A stretch of DNA of 64,000 bases from Thelephora terrestris (lineage: Eukaryota; Basidiomycota; Agaricomycetes; Thelephorales; Thelephoraceae): positions 79,614 through 143,613 of the forward strand of contig WIUZ02000029.1 of NCBI GenBank assembly GCA_015956445.1, in the 5' to 3' direction. Within the stretch, counting starts at the first letter, position 1. Every line of letters begins with the position of its first letter. Positions 23,040 to 34,727 of the stretch are shown here, in pieces. Both the position numbers and the translations under genes were made by a program. The notes under the pieces are model-generated. The model did not search any database. It was not told the origin of the DNA and saw only the letters and a list, made by a program, of their open reading frames with translations.

Positions 23040-23880
23040 AATTTAGAAAAAGTTCCTGGTAGGTGTCTTATTTTCGACCGTTTCATCTCATTGCCGACAC
23101 GAAGGTGCCGTTTTCGGGATGCAATGTGACATTCCTGGCTCAACCGTCTCGCCGTTGGGAAGGACGGGTCATTTTTACCCCGCTGTCTCATTTCCCATGC
23201 GAAAGTGTCGTTTTGGTGAGCCTGAAACCACCTCGCCACTGGCACAGACGGGTTGTTCTTGGCCCTGCCGTGTTGCCCCAGGCACGAAAGTGTCTTTTGG
23301 TGTGTTTCTGACTCAACGATCTTGCCGTTGGGAAGGACGGGTTATTTGGGCCCTAGGTTTTGACCCTGCCGTCTCATTCCCACACGAAGGTGTCGTTTTC
23401 GGTGTAAACGTGAAATTCCTGGCAAGGGTATCTCGCTGCCTGTATGAACGGGTTGTTCTCGGCCCCGTTGTCTTGCCGCAGGCACGAAAGTGTCTTTTGG
23501 TGTGTTTCTGACTCAACGATCTTGCCGTTGGGAAGGACGGGTTATTTGGGCCCTAGGTTTTGACCCTGCCGTCTCATTTCCCACACGAAGGTGTCGTTTT
23601 CGGTGTAAACGTGAAATTCCTGGCAAGGGTATCTCGCTGCCTGTATGAACGGGTTGTTCTCGGCCCCGTTGTCTTGCCGCAGGCACGAAAGTGTCGTTTT
23701 CGGTGTGTTTCTGACGAAACCATCTTGCTGTTGGGAAAGGACGGGTTATTTTGACCCTGCCATCTCATTGCCACACCAAAATATCATTCTTGGTGTAAAC
23801 AGGACATTTCTGAGCCAACCATCATGCCACTGGCACGGACGGGTTGTTTTAAACCCTATCATTTCTCGTATTTTATTTTG
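23040..23880 (+). repeat. Minisatellite field with a 200-bp higher-order unit
   Basis: Degenerate units of about 65-100 bp recur, each with a version of CACGAAGGTGTCGTTTTCGG and of GTTGGGAAGGACGGGTTATT. Within the field a 200-bp block from about 23281 is repeated almost identically from 23481 (one base of length difference) and again, degenerate, from about 23682. Short open frames in the field come only from the repetition and are not called as genes. Confidence 0.75.
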
Positions 23881-23989
23881 CCATATCGTTGTGTATGAAA
23901 TTGCACTAATTCACTGCCTTTATTAAGCTTTTGTTTGCCTCCCACCTCTAACCACACTACCCCAAACCACGTGATGGCTCGGTGAGAAC

Positions 23990-25459
23990 CCATGTTTAAA
24001 TACATACTACATTCTAAAACACAACTGTTGCCAGAGGACGTTGCAAACCTTGTGATCAGCAGTTCTCAAACATCCTCAAACACAGAAGGGAAGTCCATAC
24101 CGATGAAATCATAATTCGGTACCCAGGTTCCCCTCAAAGGAAGCTCAACCGGGATAAGCGTGGACTCTTTCGTTGTGTTCGTTGTCCATATTCAAATATA
24201 AATTCTGCAACATTTCAGGTGAGTTGACCCTGTGTGCATGAAGTTCAACTATGACACAGGCTTTACAGACTCATGCCAACAAATGCTCCAAACCAGAACA
24301 CCAGGACATGCTGAGTGTGAGTGGAAAGGGTAGTGAGTCCACCAGAGATAGTGATAGTGGTGATGAACTTGGTGAGGGTATGAGCAGGTGCCAGAAGTGG
24401 AAGGATTTTTCACTGATCTCTTTCAGTAGAACCAATGGATATTGATGGAAGTTTTTCCATTGGAGAGAGCATTGTCAGTATGTCCATTGAAGCAGAAGGC
24501 AGCAATGAGAGTGACGGTGAGTTCTAGCAACAATGATGAGGGCTTCTGGCTGATTACCTTCCAGAAGACACCCACATGGACATTGTTGTCTCACCCCAGC
24601 TGATGAAACGTCAAAGGTCAGGTCAAGATAGAAACCGTAAGTGTGCATTTTTCGAAATTATCCTTTGCTAACATCCTTTCAGTTGCCAAAGCCTTTCTCC
24701 TCCCACCTGAGGAAGGTAGTGGTGACAATGGGGATGGCAATAGGGAGGACAGTGATGGAGAATACATTGATGAAGAAGACACTGATGAGAGTGAGGGTGA
24801 GGAAAAGGATGACCATAATGAAAGGATTGGTAAGGGGCCAGAGTACTGATTTTGAAGAGACTTCTCTGACCACCTTTCAGATGTTTCTCAGATCCCTATC
24901 CACTCAACTGGTAGTGGTGGAGATGGCAAGGGTTGGGGTAAGGGCTATATCAAGCATCAAAGATACCTGTATTGATTTTTTCTCAGGGTACCATGCCAAG
25001 TCTACTGTAACATTACCATTGGAAAGGAAACCTTACAGAATCCTGAAATGAAGAAACTTGGGATTATAATCAACCTCAAGTATAGGATTGCTATCTGTAC
25101 CCTCTGTGAAACAACCATTATCCCGGCTCACTTGTACAAGCACCTCCATTGCAAGGGTGGATGCCTTGATCACCAAGATTTCAGAAAAGGGGGAAGACTT
25201 GCCTTTTGTAACAGAGAGTACTGTGACAAACTTATTGGAGACCACAAACTCCAGGACCCAATGAAGTTGCACCCTAAACCTAAAGCCTTTCCCACAGCAA
25301 TACCAGGCCTTCCAGTCTATTTTGATCAGTATTGCTGTGATATCTGTGGTTCTGCCTTCAAGTCAAAGGGAGTCTTAATCAAGCACAAGAAAATGGTGAA
25401 GACCTGTGGAAATGCCGAGATAATAGTGGGACCTGCCCAGGTCTTATCTCCTGGTTCTA
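23990..25459 (+). pseudogene. OrsD-like (DUF3505) zinc-finger gene, N-terminal part
   Basis: A many-exon gene begins near 24000; the start is unclear. It opens with C2H2-like fingers (CKPCDQQFSNILKHRREVH and FRCVRCPY...HANKC). An acidic linker spread over several short exons follows (about 24432-24835; DSDGEYIDEEDTDESEGEE). The DUF3505/OrsD segment then reads LGIIINLKYRIAICTLCETT with Cys and His spaced as in that family, followed by another C2H2 pair (YCCDICGSAFKSKGVLIKHK). At 25458 the coding frame is broken by the Plavaka element and resumes in frame at 34728. Base composition is more AT-rich than in nearby host genes. OrsD proteins have no settled function; they are widespread, multi-copy and often TE-associated in fungi. 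Confidence 0.7.
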
Positions 25460-25493
25460 CATCAGCAAACTTGTCCCAGCCTGATCTGGCCAG
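25460..25493 (+). repeat. Left terminal inverted repeat of the Plavaka element
   Basis: Begins CATCAGCA and carries GATCTGGCCAG at offset 24-34. It pairs in inverted orientation with 34692-34725 at about 26 of 34 positions by eye. Confidence 0.7.
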
Positions 25494-25707
25494 ACGGAGA
25501 ATGCCGGGCCAGATCAGGCCAGCCGAACCAAGATCCTGCGGGCGCCCCGCTGATCTTGATCCGACGAGGGACCAGTTCAACCCTTGGTGTGACCCAAGTG
25601 TGACCGGGGGTTCTGCCAGCCCAGATCACGTGAGACGTGGCCATATCTGGCGGACGCCCTGCAGACCTTCACAGTTGAGGACGGTCGGGCCTCAACTGTA
25701 CAGTAGT

Positions 25708-25752
25708 AGTCACACGTAGTCACAGATATATATAATTAATAAAACATGAGAT
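25708..25752 (+). promoter_or_regulatory. Promoter block of cargo gene A
   Basis: AGTCACACGTAGTCACAG is followed by TATATATAATTAATAAAACA. An almost identical block (about 26522-26570, AGTCACACGTGGTCACAC then ATATATATAATT) precedes cargo gene B, so the promoter was duplicated with the gene. The paired GTCACAC/GTCACA motifs look like an activator site next to a TATA box. Confidence 0.55.
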
Positions 25753-25855
25753 ATGGCACAAGTGCGACCGCCTTCCCCCTTTCCCCTCTGCAAAAATGGC
25801 CGGACTGCCCTTCACCATTCATTTACACCCTACTCGCAATTCCCCCTTCCAGTGG

Positions 25856-26391
25856 ATGCCCCCCCGCCTGGAGGAAAGATACCTGGAGCAAGCGAGGATT
25901 CAACGCCAACACCAGTGAGTCTGCCATCAATTACTCAATTGAATGTCATACCTGACAGCGCTTCCCATCAGGAACGCTTATTTTGACGCGGTCTCCAGCC
26001 TTTGCACGCCGAGAGTCCGGACCTTGATCTCGGCACATTGCCGAGAACGCCTCAACATGCTCAACGCGGCGGCGGAAGCCGCCATCAAAGAGAATGTGGC
26101 AGACGCCGACCCGGAATACGCGATGATGATCAACACGTTCACTCAGCTCGAGCTGAGTTATTATCTAAGCGAACAGTACCTGTAAGTTTTTCATTTATGT
26201 AACGTTCGCCCAGACTGACTCGGCATGTTCCTAGGGAAGCGTACGAGGCGCTCATCAAAGCCATCGGCATGCCGTTCTTCGATGTCGCCGGAGACCGCCT
26301 CAACAAAAAAGACGACCGCAAGGCAACCGAAGAAGAGAGCGAGGCAGACATGTTCTTGTTCCTCGCTCAAGCAGCGGCCATGCACGCATGA
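25856..26391 (+). CDS. Plavaka cargo gene A: small coiled-coil protein, unknown
   Basis: The start MPPRLEERYLEQARIQRQHQ was chosen because it is the frame that splices into the conserved second exon. Exons are about 25856-25914, about 25974-26181 and about 26236-26391. The middle exon encodes NAYFDAVSSLCTPRVRTLIS, then LNAAAEAAIKENVADADPEY and INTFTQLELSYYLSEQYL, an amphipathic helical stretch. The last exon gives LEAYEALIKAIGMPFFDVAG and an acidic, Ala-rich end. The protein is roughly 140 residues with no signal peptide or known domain. It is paralogous to gene B, with the same intron positions and phases. Its function is unknown, and it lies inside the element rather than in host sequence. 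Confidence 0.6.
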
Positions 26392-26635
26392 GTGAACCAG
26401 GTATTTTGAGTAGCCGAAAAAAATTGTATGTTTTTTGTATGTTTTTTTCAATGTAAATGACTCGCCTGCAAACTCGACCTCAGGCCCCTGCCAGCAGGCT
26501 CAGCTGTATAGTGCAACTCGTAGTCACACGTGGTCACACTAATATATATAATTAAAAAAACATGAGATCATCAGATTGAATAGTGACAAGTCCGAGCGCC
26601 GCCTTCCCCTTTCCTCTACAAAACCGACGAGCACC

Positions 26636-27218
26636 ATGCAATATTATCCAACTCGTCCCGCCCCCTTCCAGTGTTTGCCCGGCTCTCTGGCAGAAGAATT
26701 CAGGTCCCGCGACAAGCTTCGCGAAGACTTACAGTAAGTTCAATGATCAATTACTCAATTAGATCAGTGACGGCCTGACACGACTCTTCACATCAGGAAT
26801 ATTTTTTTTGATGCGGTCTCCAAGGTTTTCACGCTGAGAATCCAGGCCATTATCTCGGAGCAGTTCGAGGACCGCCTCAAGAAGCTCTGCGCGGCGGCGG
26901 AAATAGAGATTAAAAAAAATGTTGCCGTCGCCGAGCCGCAATATGCGGCCATGATCAACATGAGGACCCAGCTTGAGCTCCTTAACATCTTATGCGAAGA
27001 GTACCGGTATGTTTTTCTGTTTATGTAACAAACACCCAGACTGACATATTCTCAGGGAAGCGTACTTCCGGCTCATGAAGATCGTCGGCGTCCAACTCTT
27101 GGACGTCATCGGAGACCCCCTCAGCCAAAGGGATGGCCGCAAGGAAACCGAAGACGTGAACCGCCTCAACAGGCTCGGGCGGCTCGCTGAGGCGGCTTCG
27201 GGGCATCAAATGAACTGA
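26636..27218 (+). CDS. Plavaka cargo gene B: paralogue of gene A
   Basis: Starts MQYYPTRPAPFQCLPGSLAE and splices through QNIFFDAVSKVFTLRIQAII, EDRLKKLCAAAEIEIKKNVA and INMRTQLELLNILCEEYR into EAYFRLMKIVGVQLLDVIGD, ending GRLAEAASGHQMN. The three-exon layout, intron phases and promoter block match gene A, with a repeat period near 810 bp. The two proteins have clearly diverged in sequence while the helix pattern is kept. That suggests selection on the protein since the duplication, although a count of silent and amino-acid changes is needed. No domain is recognised. Confidence 0.6.
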
Positions 27219-27329
27219 TGAATTTTTACTGTGCGACGGTTGCACCCGATATATTTTTTTGTATGTTTTCTTATGTAAATCATATTTCGATACAAAAATG
27301 GATTCATTTATTGTGTGTCTCCGAGCGGC

Positions 27330-27470
27330 GGTTCCATTTGAGCGGCTCGCTGAGCCAGCGGCCGTGTTGCACTGAATGAACTGGGCAATTTTGACTGCAC
27401 GGTTGCCATACCTGGTATGTTATTTATATGTTATTTATATGGCACAAATGCGTATCTCGAGACAAAAATT
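27330..27470 (+). repeat. Truncated third copy of the cargo-gene 3' end
   Basis: The block from GCGGCTCGCTGAG through a TGAATGAACTG-like stop region and a TTTTGACTG...GTTGC motif to TATGTTATTTATATG repeats the 3' end of gene B (from about 27178) in altered form. It is a remnant of a third tandem unit. Confidence 0.5.
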
Positions 27471-27546
27471 GTATTCAGATTGCGGAAAAGGCTAGGTAAG
27501 AAAAACATGATTATATAGTGGGTCTACCGTAGCGCCGTTGTTCTGT

Positions 27547-30500
27547 TTAAAGGTCTGCCATGCCATAGGACTCGTAACCGGCCTCGGACGTGATCTCGTC
27601 GGAATCATCCTGGCCTTCATCGCCAGCTGAGGCCACCGCTGAGTCCGAGTCTGAGTGTTCGGCTTCTGACTCGCTATCACTGGCACCAGAGTCGTCCGAT
27701 GAGATCTTGGCATCCTCAGGGTCGTCGTCACTGTTGTGCGCGTCACCGCCATCACCTTGAGGGGGCCGGGCTCGCGGTGGGGCTGCTTCCCATGCAAACG
27801 TTCTCGCGACATATTCTCGTAGTTAGATTCCACCTCCCGCATGTACTTGTGGCCAATACCACCTCCTCTGTATCGCATGAACATGTCGCGATCGACGAAT
27901 CTGGTAGATAACAAAAAAGTTAGACCAGCTGTACCTATAGATGCATATTACTTACTGGTTGACGTAGTACGCATTCCAGTTGGACTCCTTCTTGAGGTCC
28001 CACACGCTTGCCGGGTCTGCCAGAGAATGGGATCAAAGTCCAAGGGTGAAGCCAGGGATGAGGTGAGAGCCGCGAATGACATCGTCAGGATCAAGGAACC
28101 CGAATGCGCCGTCTTCGAGGGACGGGACCAACTTGATTCAATACAGGCGCTTGGCCTTCCAGCCGGCTCGCAGTGTCTCGTCCAGCTTGAACCAACGAAC
28201 CCAAAGGACGTCCATCCTGACCTCGTCTGACATTGTTGGCCCATGGAGGACATCAACTTTGAATATCCCGAGAACTCGCGCATAAGAATATGGGTGGTTC
28301 GAGTTGTTGGCTCGTGAGAGGGTGATGACGTGCGAGCGGTTTTGCATGTTCACCCTGTCCTTGCCGCGGCGGAGATTGTACGTCGTGTGGTATAGATTCA
28401 TCCCGTATCGCTGTTCGAGACGGTCCTCGGCTATGTAGAGGTCGCCGCGGTCCTTCCCAGTGAACGTGGGGGGGTCGGGGTCATACTGCCTGTTGAGGAT
28501 GCGAGCAAGAAGGTGGTCCTTGAGCTTTGTGACAAAGCCCTGAAGGAGGTGCTGTTAGCTTGGTTTGAACAGGCGATGGAGTCAGTCCTTACGTTCAGTG
28601 CGGGGTCGCCAACGTGCAGGTTAGCCAGAGTATACAAGTCCACATGGTCCCGGTCTTTCTTAGCCATCGAATGGTGTTGCTGCGGTGTAGTGGCGTCGGT
28701 GTCACTTGTGGACGAACGGAGTTTGGACGTAACACGGCCGCCTGTTTTGGCCCTTAAGGTATTGATGTACTTTCTGTAGTGACGCTCCATACGTTCGTGT
28801 TTTGCAATCTGGCGCTCAAATCGAGTCTTGTTGGTCCGCTTGTAGAACCGTTTAACTTGGCGGTGCTCGAGTTCACCCTATCCGAGTCATGAGACGGCAG
28901 AAATGAGATGTAGAAGAGAGGGGAGTATACCTGTTGAGTGGAGAAACAATCCGTTGGGCCGAACTGCTCAATATGATCCACATAATCCCCCAGCGCATGT
29001 ATCTTGTACGTCTGGAGATTGAAACTGGAGCCTTTGGGAGCGCTTGGTTTGGCGGCACTTTGGGTTGACGAGAGGTGGGAGCGGTCTTCTTGGTCTTTGT
29101 GTCAGCAGCTTTGCGACGGTACGCGGCAGCAGCTTCCCACGGCAATAGTTTCGTGGCATACTTGGGGCACAACTTTGTGGCGTAGAGACGGAGCAGGCGG
29201 CCAAGTTCTTTTGTCTGTGTTCGAAGTGATGTGATTGTGTGTGATGTTGAAGGCGGAGCTTCGCGTAGGCGTGCCAGGTAGCCAAGTCAAAGGCAAGGTC
29301 GAGTATGATCTTATTGTGCTCAGGGTTGGGCAGGATCCCTTCGAGAACAGGGAGCCAAGGGGAATAACGTTAGGATTTGGGTCTGGTGGGGAGCAGGGGA
29401 GCGACAGTTACCTGCAGGATGTCTTCAAAGTCTCGACCCGCGAGTTTCTTCATGGCCGAGACACTCCCTCCAAACCTTTGGATCGTGTCGCGGCTGGAGG
29501 TTGGGACCTGACGAAACCTACGAGGGAGGAAAATTGATCAGCTGAGAAGTACCGATTTGGGTACTATTACTTACCGTGCGTCAAAGGTGTTGACTGCTGC
29601 TTCCCCGATTGCATGAAGTATCCGGACGTGTGCGTGACCACATTCTTCCCGACGCCCAGTTTGCAGTCATGAAGGATGTCAACAGGCATGATCTCGGCCG
29701 GGTTGAGACCTAGTTCTGTGTGATATGCATTCTAGGGTATGTGAGTGAGAGGTTGTGGGGCGGCGCAATGTAACTCAGGATTACCCTTGTTAGGATCAAC
29801 GACCCTCTCTTCAAGATATCTAGATCCCCACCAACGCTCCGCCCAAGGTCAAACACGAGCCTGCGCGCGTGTTCCACACGAGCCGCGGCATCATTCGCGT
29901 AGTCCCGCAGGTGACGCCGGACAGCCTGGTCAGAGTACATGCCAATCCGAGAGACCTTCTCCTTCAGGATCAACAGCGTGGACACAGGAACAACCCAAGG
30001 CTTTGATTGTTGCGAGGACAGACCTCGGTGATGATTAGGTTTAGATTTTCACAAGATGGAGAGATGTCCTTACTTTTCTTTGTAATCTGCTGAATGGAGC
30101 AGGAGCAGGAGCAGCCAACGCCGCAGAACACCATCGCCACATTTGACATGGCGGGAATGCTTATGGGCGTCTGCACACGAACCCCCCAAGATCAACCGTA
30201 TCACCGCGTGAGTCAGCTCGCGCCCGAGAAAAGTGAGCATATCTCCATTGGGTTCTTTATTGTAATGCTTCTTGTAGAACTCCTTGATGGTGTCCGGGAG
30301 CTGTTCGTGTAAATGAGATCGTGGTTATAAAAAGTATGTAAGAGGAAATTGACAACCTACCATAGGAAGGTACGCAATGTGGTGAGCAGCGAAAGAGCTC
30401 GGTCTTGAACGGATATACTTTGAGACGTTGCCGATGAAGAGGTAAATCGGCCAGAGTGACGTGCTCCCGAACGAAGTGAGGTGGGTAGAGTCGGAATAGA

Positions 30501-31717
30501 GTAGTGCTGATACGAGGAAACTCTCTAAGTCCGATTCATCGTCTGGACCGCGTGTCGCATTGAGGGTGTCTCTCATTCTTGCATCGGCCTCGAGCATGGC
30601 ATTTGAGTTGTAGGTTTCGGAGTAGATACGAATAGGATCTTCACCCTGGCCCGGGTCCCACCATTCTTCGTGCGGGGTGATGTGGATGTCGTCGAAGGCA
30701 TCCGGGTCCTCGAGCTCGGTTGTAATGACTTCAACGATATCCCGGTAGAGTATTCCCTCAACAATAAACTCTGGCGCCTCGGCTTCCTGCTTCTGCACCC
30801 CCGTACACGGTACCCGTATGCGCACCGAACCCTCCTTCCACCCATCGCCCAGCTTGAGTCCTGCTCCTGGCTTTGAGATCCATTTTCGTTCGAATCGTCG
30901 GATCGCGGTAACAGCATTGAAGTCTTCGAGTGTCGAGGGAGAGAACTCTGGGTGCCTGATGACATTATGGACGAGATCGTTGACTCCCGCAGGGGTGTTT
31001 CCGAGTCCCCGAGTCAGCCATGCAAGGATAAGATCTTCCGAGAGGTTGTTCGAGTTGGAGAAGGGGTCGTCCCCAGGATCTGGAGGAATAACCACCATCA
31101 AGTTAGACCCAAGAGATTGGGGGTGGGCAAAGGTGGGTGAGCGTCGGCGAAGGCGTCTGGATTGCGCGGGTTGTGCGTGGAGGTGGTGAGGTACTTGCGG
31201 AACACCCTGAAGGAGTTGGACTTAGTCATAGTCCACGAGTTTTTGATGGGACTGCCGCGTCCTGATCCAGGAGAACTCTGTCGCTCGGGCTCTTCATTTT
31301 GTTCATCGGTACGTAGGATTGGTGGCGATGGCACGGGCAAAGGGTCACGGAAACGCACAGGGAGTCGCCGAGTCCTCACCGCACGTCGAAGTCCCGTATC
31401 GATTGCACGATCAAACAGTGGGATCTGGGCGTCACCATCAGCTTGTCTCGTATTTTGTGAGTTCAGTTCATTGAACGTACTGGTGGTGGCTCTGGCTGAT
31501 CATCCACAGTCTCCAATGCCAAACGGGCTTCAACATCTCGCCTTCGTTGTTCCTCCTCTTCCTCTTCGTCGCGTTTGCGCTTCAACAGCCTCGAGCTCCC
31601 AAGGGATGTTTGTCCTTCCGGGGTGTCCCGGTGACTTTTATTTATGTGGATACCGAGTCCGCGGATTGAAGAAAACTCTCGCCCTGCACAATCTCCCTCG
31701 TAGCAAAGATGGGGCAT
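27547..31717 (-). CDS. Plavaka transposase
   Basis: The start (31717) encodes a C2H2-like finger, MPHLCYEGDCAGREFSSIRG then LGIHINKSH, typical of Plavaka proteins. Next come RRLPVRFRDPLP, ILAW-type helices, LYSDSTHLTSFGSTSLWPIY with LFIGNVSKYIRSRP (the conserved Asp-containing D(S/K)T and GN(L/V)(S/A)K segment), LPDTIKEFYKKHY, DFEDILQ, LATWHAYAKLRLQH, VRWFKLDE, AFGFLDPDDVIRGSHLIPGF, and near the end FVDRDMFMRYRGGGIGHK with an acidic tail finishing EAGYESYGMADL. At least nine introns are needed. One frame slip occurs near 27781-27794 (GGGAA run), and others may exist between 29250 and 29550. The protein would exceed 1,000 residues. Plavaka belongs to the EnSpm/CACTA superfamily and cuts and pastes DNA in the nucleus. 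Confidence 0.8.
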
Positions 31718-31878
31718 CGTACCTGTGAGTGTCGCGATTAGAGTTGCACAATTGCAGCGGATGCAACTGGTGCATCGGATCTATCCTTGTTTGGAGTTTG
31801 CTAACTGAAACAAATAAACTGCACAGGAGGGATACATTAGGGGTGCAACCGCCCATCGAATCCCTCCCTCGAACGACC

Positions 31879-33359
31879 ATGGCAACGCAGCTTTCTGAGA
31901 ACAATCCCCAGAGGTATGTAGCACCTCGCGAACCCCATCCGATAACCACACGCTTACCCTACACTTCAGCGAGCCCAAGCTCACCCCTCAGGAGAACGAA
32001 GAAATCAGGGAAAAATCGAGTTGGCTCCGTCGAGTTGCAAATCCCTTCGTGGACTTGTATATTGTCGTCTCCATTGGAGCTGCTGGCTCTGCAGCAACAG
32101 AAGTTTCTCGCCGTCCCGAGGATAGGCGGGCACGAGACCACGCCCAAGACCTGTGAGTGCCTCCAACGCCCACCTTACAATGATTATTCACTGTGCCTTC
32201 TTATAGCACACTGGTCCAACGAGAGATCTACACGGCAGACTTCAACGCAATCACCAGTCATCTGCCCTTTCTCAAATCCCGCCTCGAGTCCGATGTCCCA
32301 TCAAAGTTTATTCAGAAGATCTTACGCCAAGTGAGTCATTGCAAGCTGTTCCTGCTTCTATTACTCGCGGAACCCATCAAACCACTTAGGTCCAATCATT
32401 TGCGTCTCGTGCTCGGCAAACAGACACGAAGACGACCAAGCGCTCCATCGTCAAACTCATCCCACAGAAGTACCTGCCACTCGGCGAAAACGGCAAAATT
32501 CCGGCAAATGCATACCAAGACTTAGAAGTAAAAGATCCGGATGCCTCTAAGTCCTGGCGTGGCTGGGAGACTCTCACCACCGCAAGGCTGCTGTGCCCCA
32601 TCGACCACCTAGCCACGTTTGAGACGGACCCAGAGAGGTAAGTGATTGAACATTTTTATGTCGGGTCCCTGGCCTAACGACTTACGCCGTTCAGTTCCAG
32701 AATGAAATTACGCGACGGGGGGCTCTCGTTGATCGACAGCAAAGGTGATCCAAAGTTTCCAGCATTCCTTTACGACGAAGACGTCATGGATGGCTCCCTC
32801 GCACAGGGCCTCTTCCGAGGCCCACTTTTGCTATCAGTAAGTCATCCGTCACTCCTACGCAATAGGTTGTCAACTAATCATTTCTATTCAGGTCTACAAA
32901 CTCATCTTCATCGTGCCTTCCGCTGCGACAGGTGCAAAGGTCTCGTTAAAGCGGGGAAATTCACGAATCCATGGCATGGAGAAAGTCATCCCCTCGACAA
33001 TATGTTATGCGGCGATCCAGGTGCGTGTTTGACATCTACCAAAGTAACACAATTTAAAGGTACCGGCCGCCGCGGTCTTCTAGGCGTACGTCGTGTTGTG
33101 CAGTGTCTCAGAATGGAAGGAAGAATGGAAGGGCATCAAGTTTCCACGCCTCTACATGCTTCTACGCGAGCAATTTGCTTATCCTGATGATCCCTGGTAC
33201 TCCAACACCTTGCAGTGGTGGAACGAGCAGGTCTTCGGCGCGTCCCAACAAACCGATGGGAACCAGCCCCCCGAAACAACTCAGGATGCGGAGGGACCCT
33301 CCACTCGCGAGCGCAGTGACTATGAACGGCAGGAGAGGATGCGCGCAGCAGCAGAATGA
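31879..33359 (+). CDS. DUF6698 domain protein carried by the Plavaka element
   Basis: The start MATQLSENNPQ leads into seven exons joined by good GT-AG introns. The family core is plain: QKYLPLGENGKIPANAYQDL, SWRGWETLTTARLLCPIDHL, MKLRDGGLSLIDSKGDPKFP, LFRGPLLLSVYKLIFIVPSA, KVIPSTICYAAIQAYVVLCS and FPRLYMLLREQFAYPDDPWY. The C-terminus is hydrophilic (RSDYERQERMRAAAE). DUF6698 proteins are numerous in Agaricomycetes and have no known function. The gene is divergent from the transposase with 161 bp between start codons, so a shared two-way promoter is likely. No frameshift was seen; it looks intact and expressible. Confidence 0.75.
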
Positions 33360-33686
33360 TTTTTTGTTATCAGCTTATCTACTATCCTACACATGTAACA
33401 ATGCCCGCCTGCCTGAAGAAATACTCGAAGTCTGAATGTCGCCAAATTAAGCTTTTTCTATTTGGTTGTGTTTGGCAACGACCCCATCAAAGCGGGAGTC
33501 ACTCAAAACAGGAGCCGCCCAAAATAAGAAAATTGAACAACCGTAATGGCCTCTTCCGGGCCGTAGGCACTCCCACGTTCGTGAGAAACAAGGGTGTTTC
33601 TCCTGCCCGGGCATTTATAATCTCGGGCCTCACCAAATCTGCCCTGTCTGCATCCTCTCCACCTTCTATCACATTCTCAGTCTCGA

Positions 33687-34265
33687 TGGGCTTCCCTTCT
33701 CGGAGATCTTTCGTCGTCTTCTGCTCTGATCGCAAGACAGTTTCACGGTATGTCTACTACTTCCCATTACGGTCATGATTATTTTCTGCGAGACTGATCA
33801 TCGTCTTTATCACTATCGCGGCAGCTTCAAGTCGATCTACCCGGATGAGTCCGCCACACCCAATCCACTCACAGTGAGTTCCCTCTTAACGATTATGTCG
33901 GTTTTGAACGATTAACAACCTCATATGCCTACAGTCATTGTGTTTATTCACCCGCTTATCTAGACGAGGCCACCGGCAGATCAAAACCAGCTTTCAAACC
34001 CTCAGCAATTTCAGGGTCAGTCGGGGAGAGTCCCAGGTGAGTGTGGACCGATCATTGATTCCGTTAACTCTTCCGCCCTTGTTTAATTATTGCACCCCAG
34101 ATCTGTGCCTCCGCAATCGACTCCGACTCGATCCCGGCAGATGATGAAATCCCCGCCCTCCTGTCCCTAGACGACAACCCCCCCTCCCGACTCCTATCGC
34201 AATTCCCGCCTCTCGCTGTCCCCTCCTTGAAGTCGTGCGGCGTGCCGTCCTCAAACACCTTCTGA
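33687..34265 (+). CDS. Plavaka cargo gene C: short hypothetical protein
   Basis: Four exons with good splice sites join in frame: ...VFCSDRKTVSR, FKSIYPDESATPNPLT, SLCLFTRLSRRGHRQIKTSF with QTLSNFRVSRGESQ, and ICASAIDSDSIPADDEIPAL ending VPSLKSCGVPSSNTF. I start at MGFPSRRSF (33687). The frame is open upstream for about 45 more residues (TPTFVRNKGVSPARAF), and an ATG at 33546 would reach it only after a frame change, so the true start may be 33546. No domain, signal peptide or membrane segment is visible. Confidence 0.45.
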
Positions 34266-34691
34266 GCTGGGACCGCCTCTGTCGCCAGCACGCCTTCCTC
34301 GTATTCATTTTTCGCTGCTCCCTATTGTTTACCGTCGCTGTCTGCTACCTCTCGGTGTATTCCGTTTAATATACGCCGGATATTTTGTATTTTCCGCTAG
34401 CAGTTAAATAAATCGTGATCATTTGAATAATTGTTTTTATCGTGAATAATGGATATTATATAATTTGATTTTGTGGAAATTGGTACGGGCAATATATTAA
34501 AATAATATCTGTTCACACACCTCAGGAGATCTGGCCTGATAGCCCTACAGGTGCTCATGATCTGCCCAGCTCGTGACAAAGGTGGGACAGATCTCTTGAG
34601 GAAATCCCAGATCTTCGGTTATCTGTATAGCTCTCTGCCGATCAACTCTGTATGGACAGACGGCCGCATATCTGGCCTTTTATGGGAAGAG

Positions 34692-34725
34692 CTGGCCAGA
34701 TCTCTCCCGGACTAATCTGCTGATG
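34692..34725 (-). repeat. Right terminal inverted repeat of the Plavaka element
   Basis: The reverse complement starts CATCAGCA and has GATCTGGCCAG at the same offset as in the left repeat. It is followed by TA and then the resumed OrsD-like coding frame. Confidence 0.7.
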
Positions 34726-34727
34726 TA

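Larger units (their letters stand above)
25460..34725. mobile_element. Plavaka DNA transposon, 9.27 kb, with cargo genes
   Basis: The ends are terminal inverted repeats. Reading inward from both ends, CATCAGCA occupies bases 1-8 and GATCTGGCCAG bases 24-34, with partial identity between. TA flanks both ends (25458-25459 and 34726-34727), a likely 2-bp target duplication. Further AGATCTGGCC-type motifs are scattered near both ends, as expected for subterminal transposase-binding repeats. With the element and one TA removed, the surrounding OrsD-like frame continues without a stop, which supports the borders independently. Inside are the transposase (minus strand) and four other plus-strand genes. 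The clean borders and the in-frame host suggest a recent insertion. Confidence 0.8.

Noticed and set aside
23040-23880. Small proteins encoded in the minisatellite
   Set aside because: The repeated peptides (for example ARVSRCLYERVVLGPVVL) simply follow the DNA repeat and occur on both strands without start or splice context.
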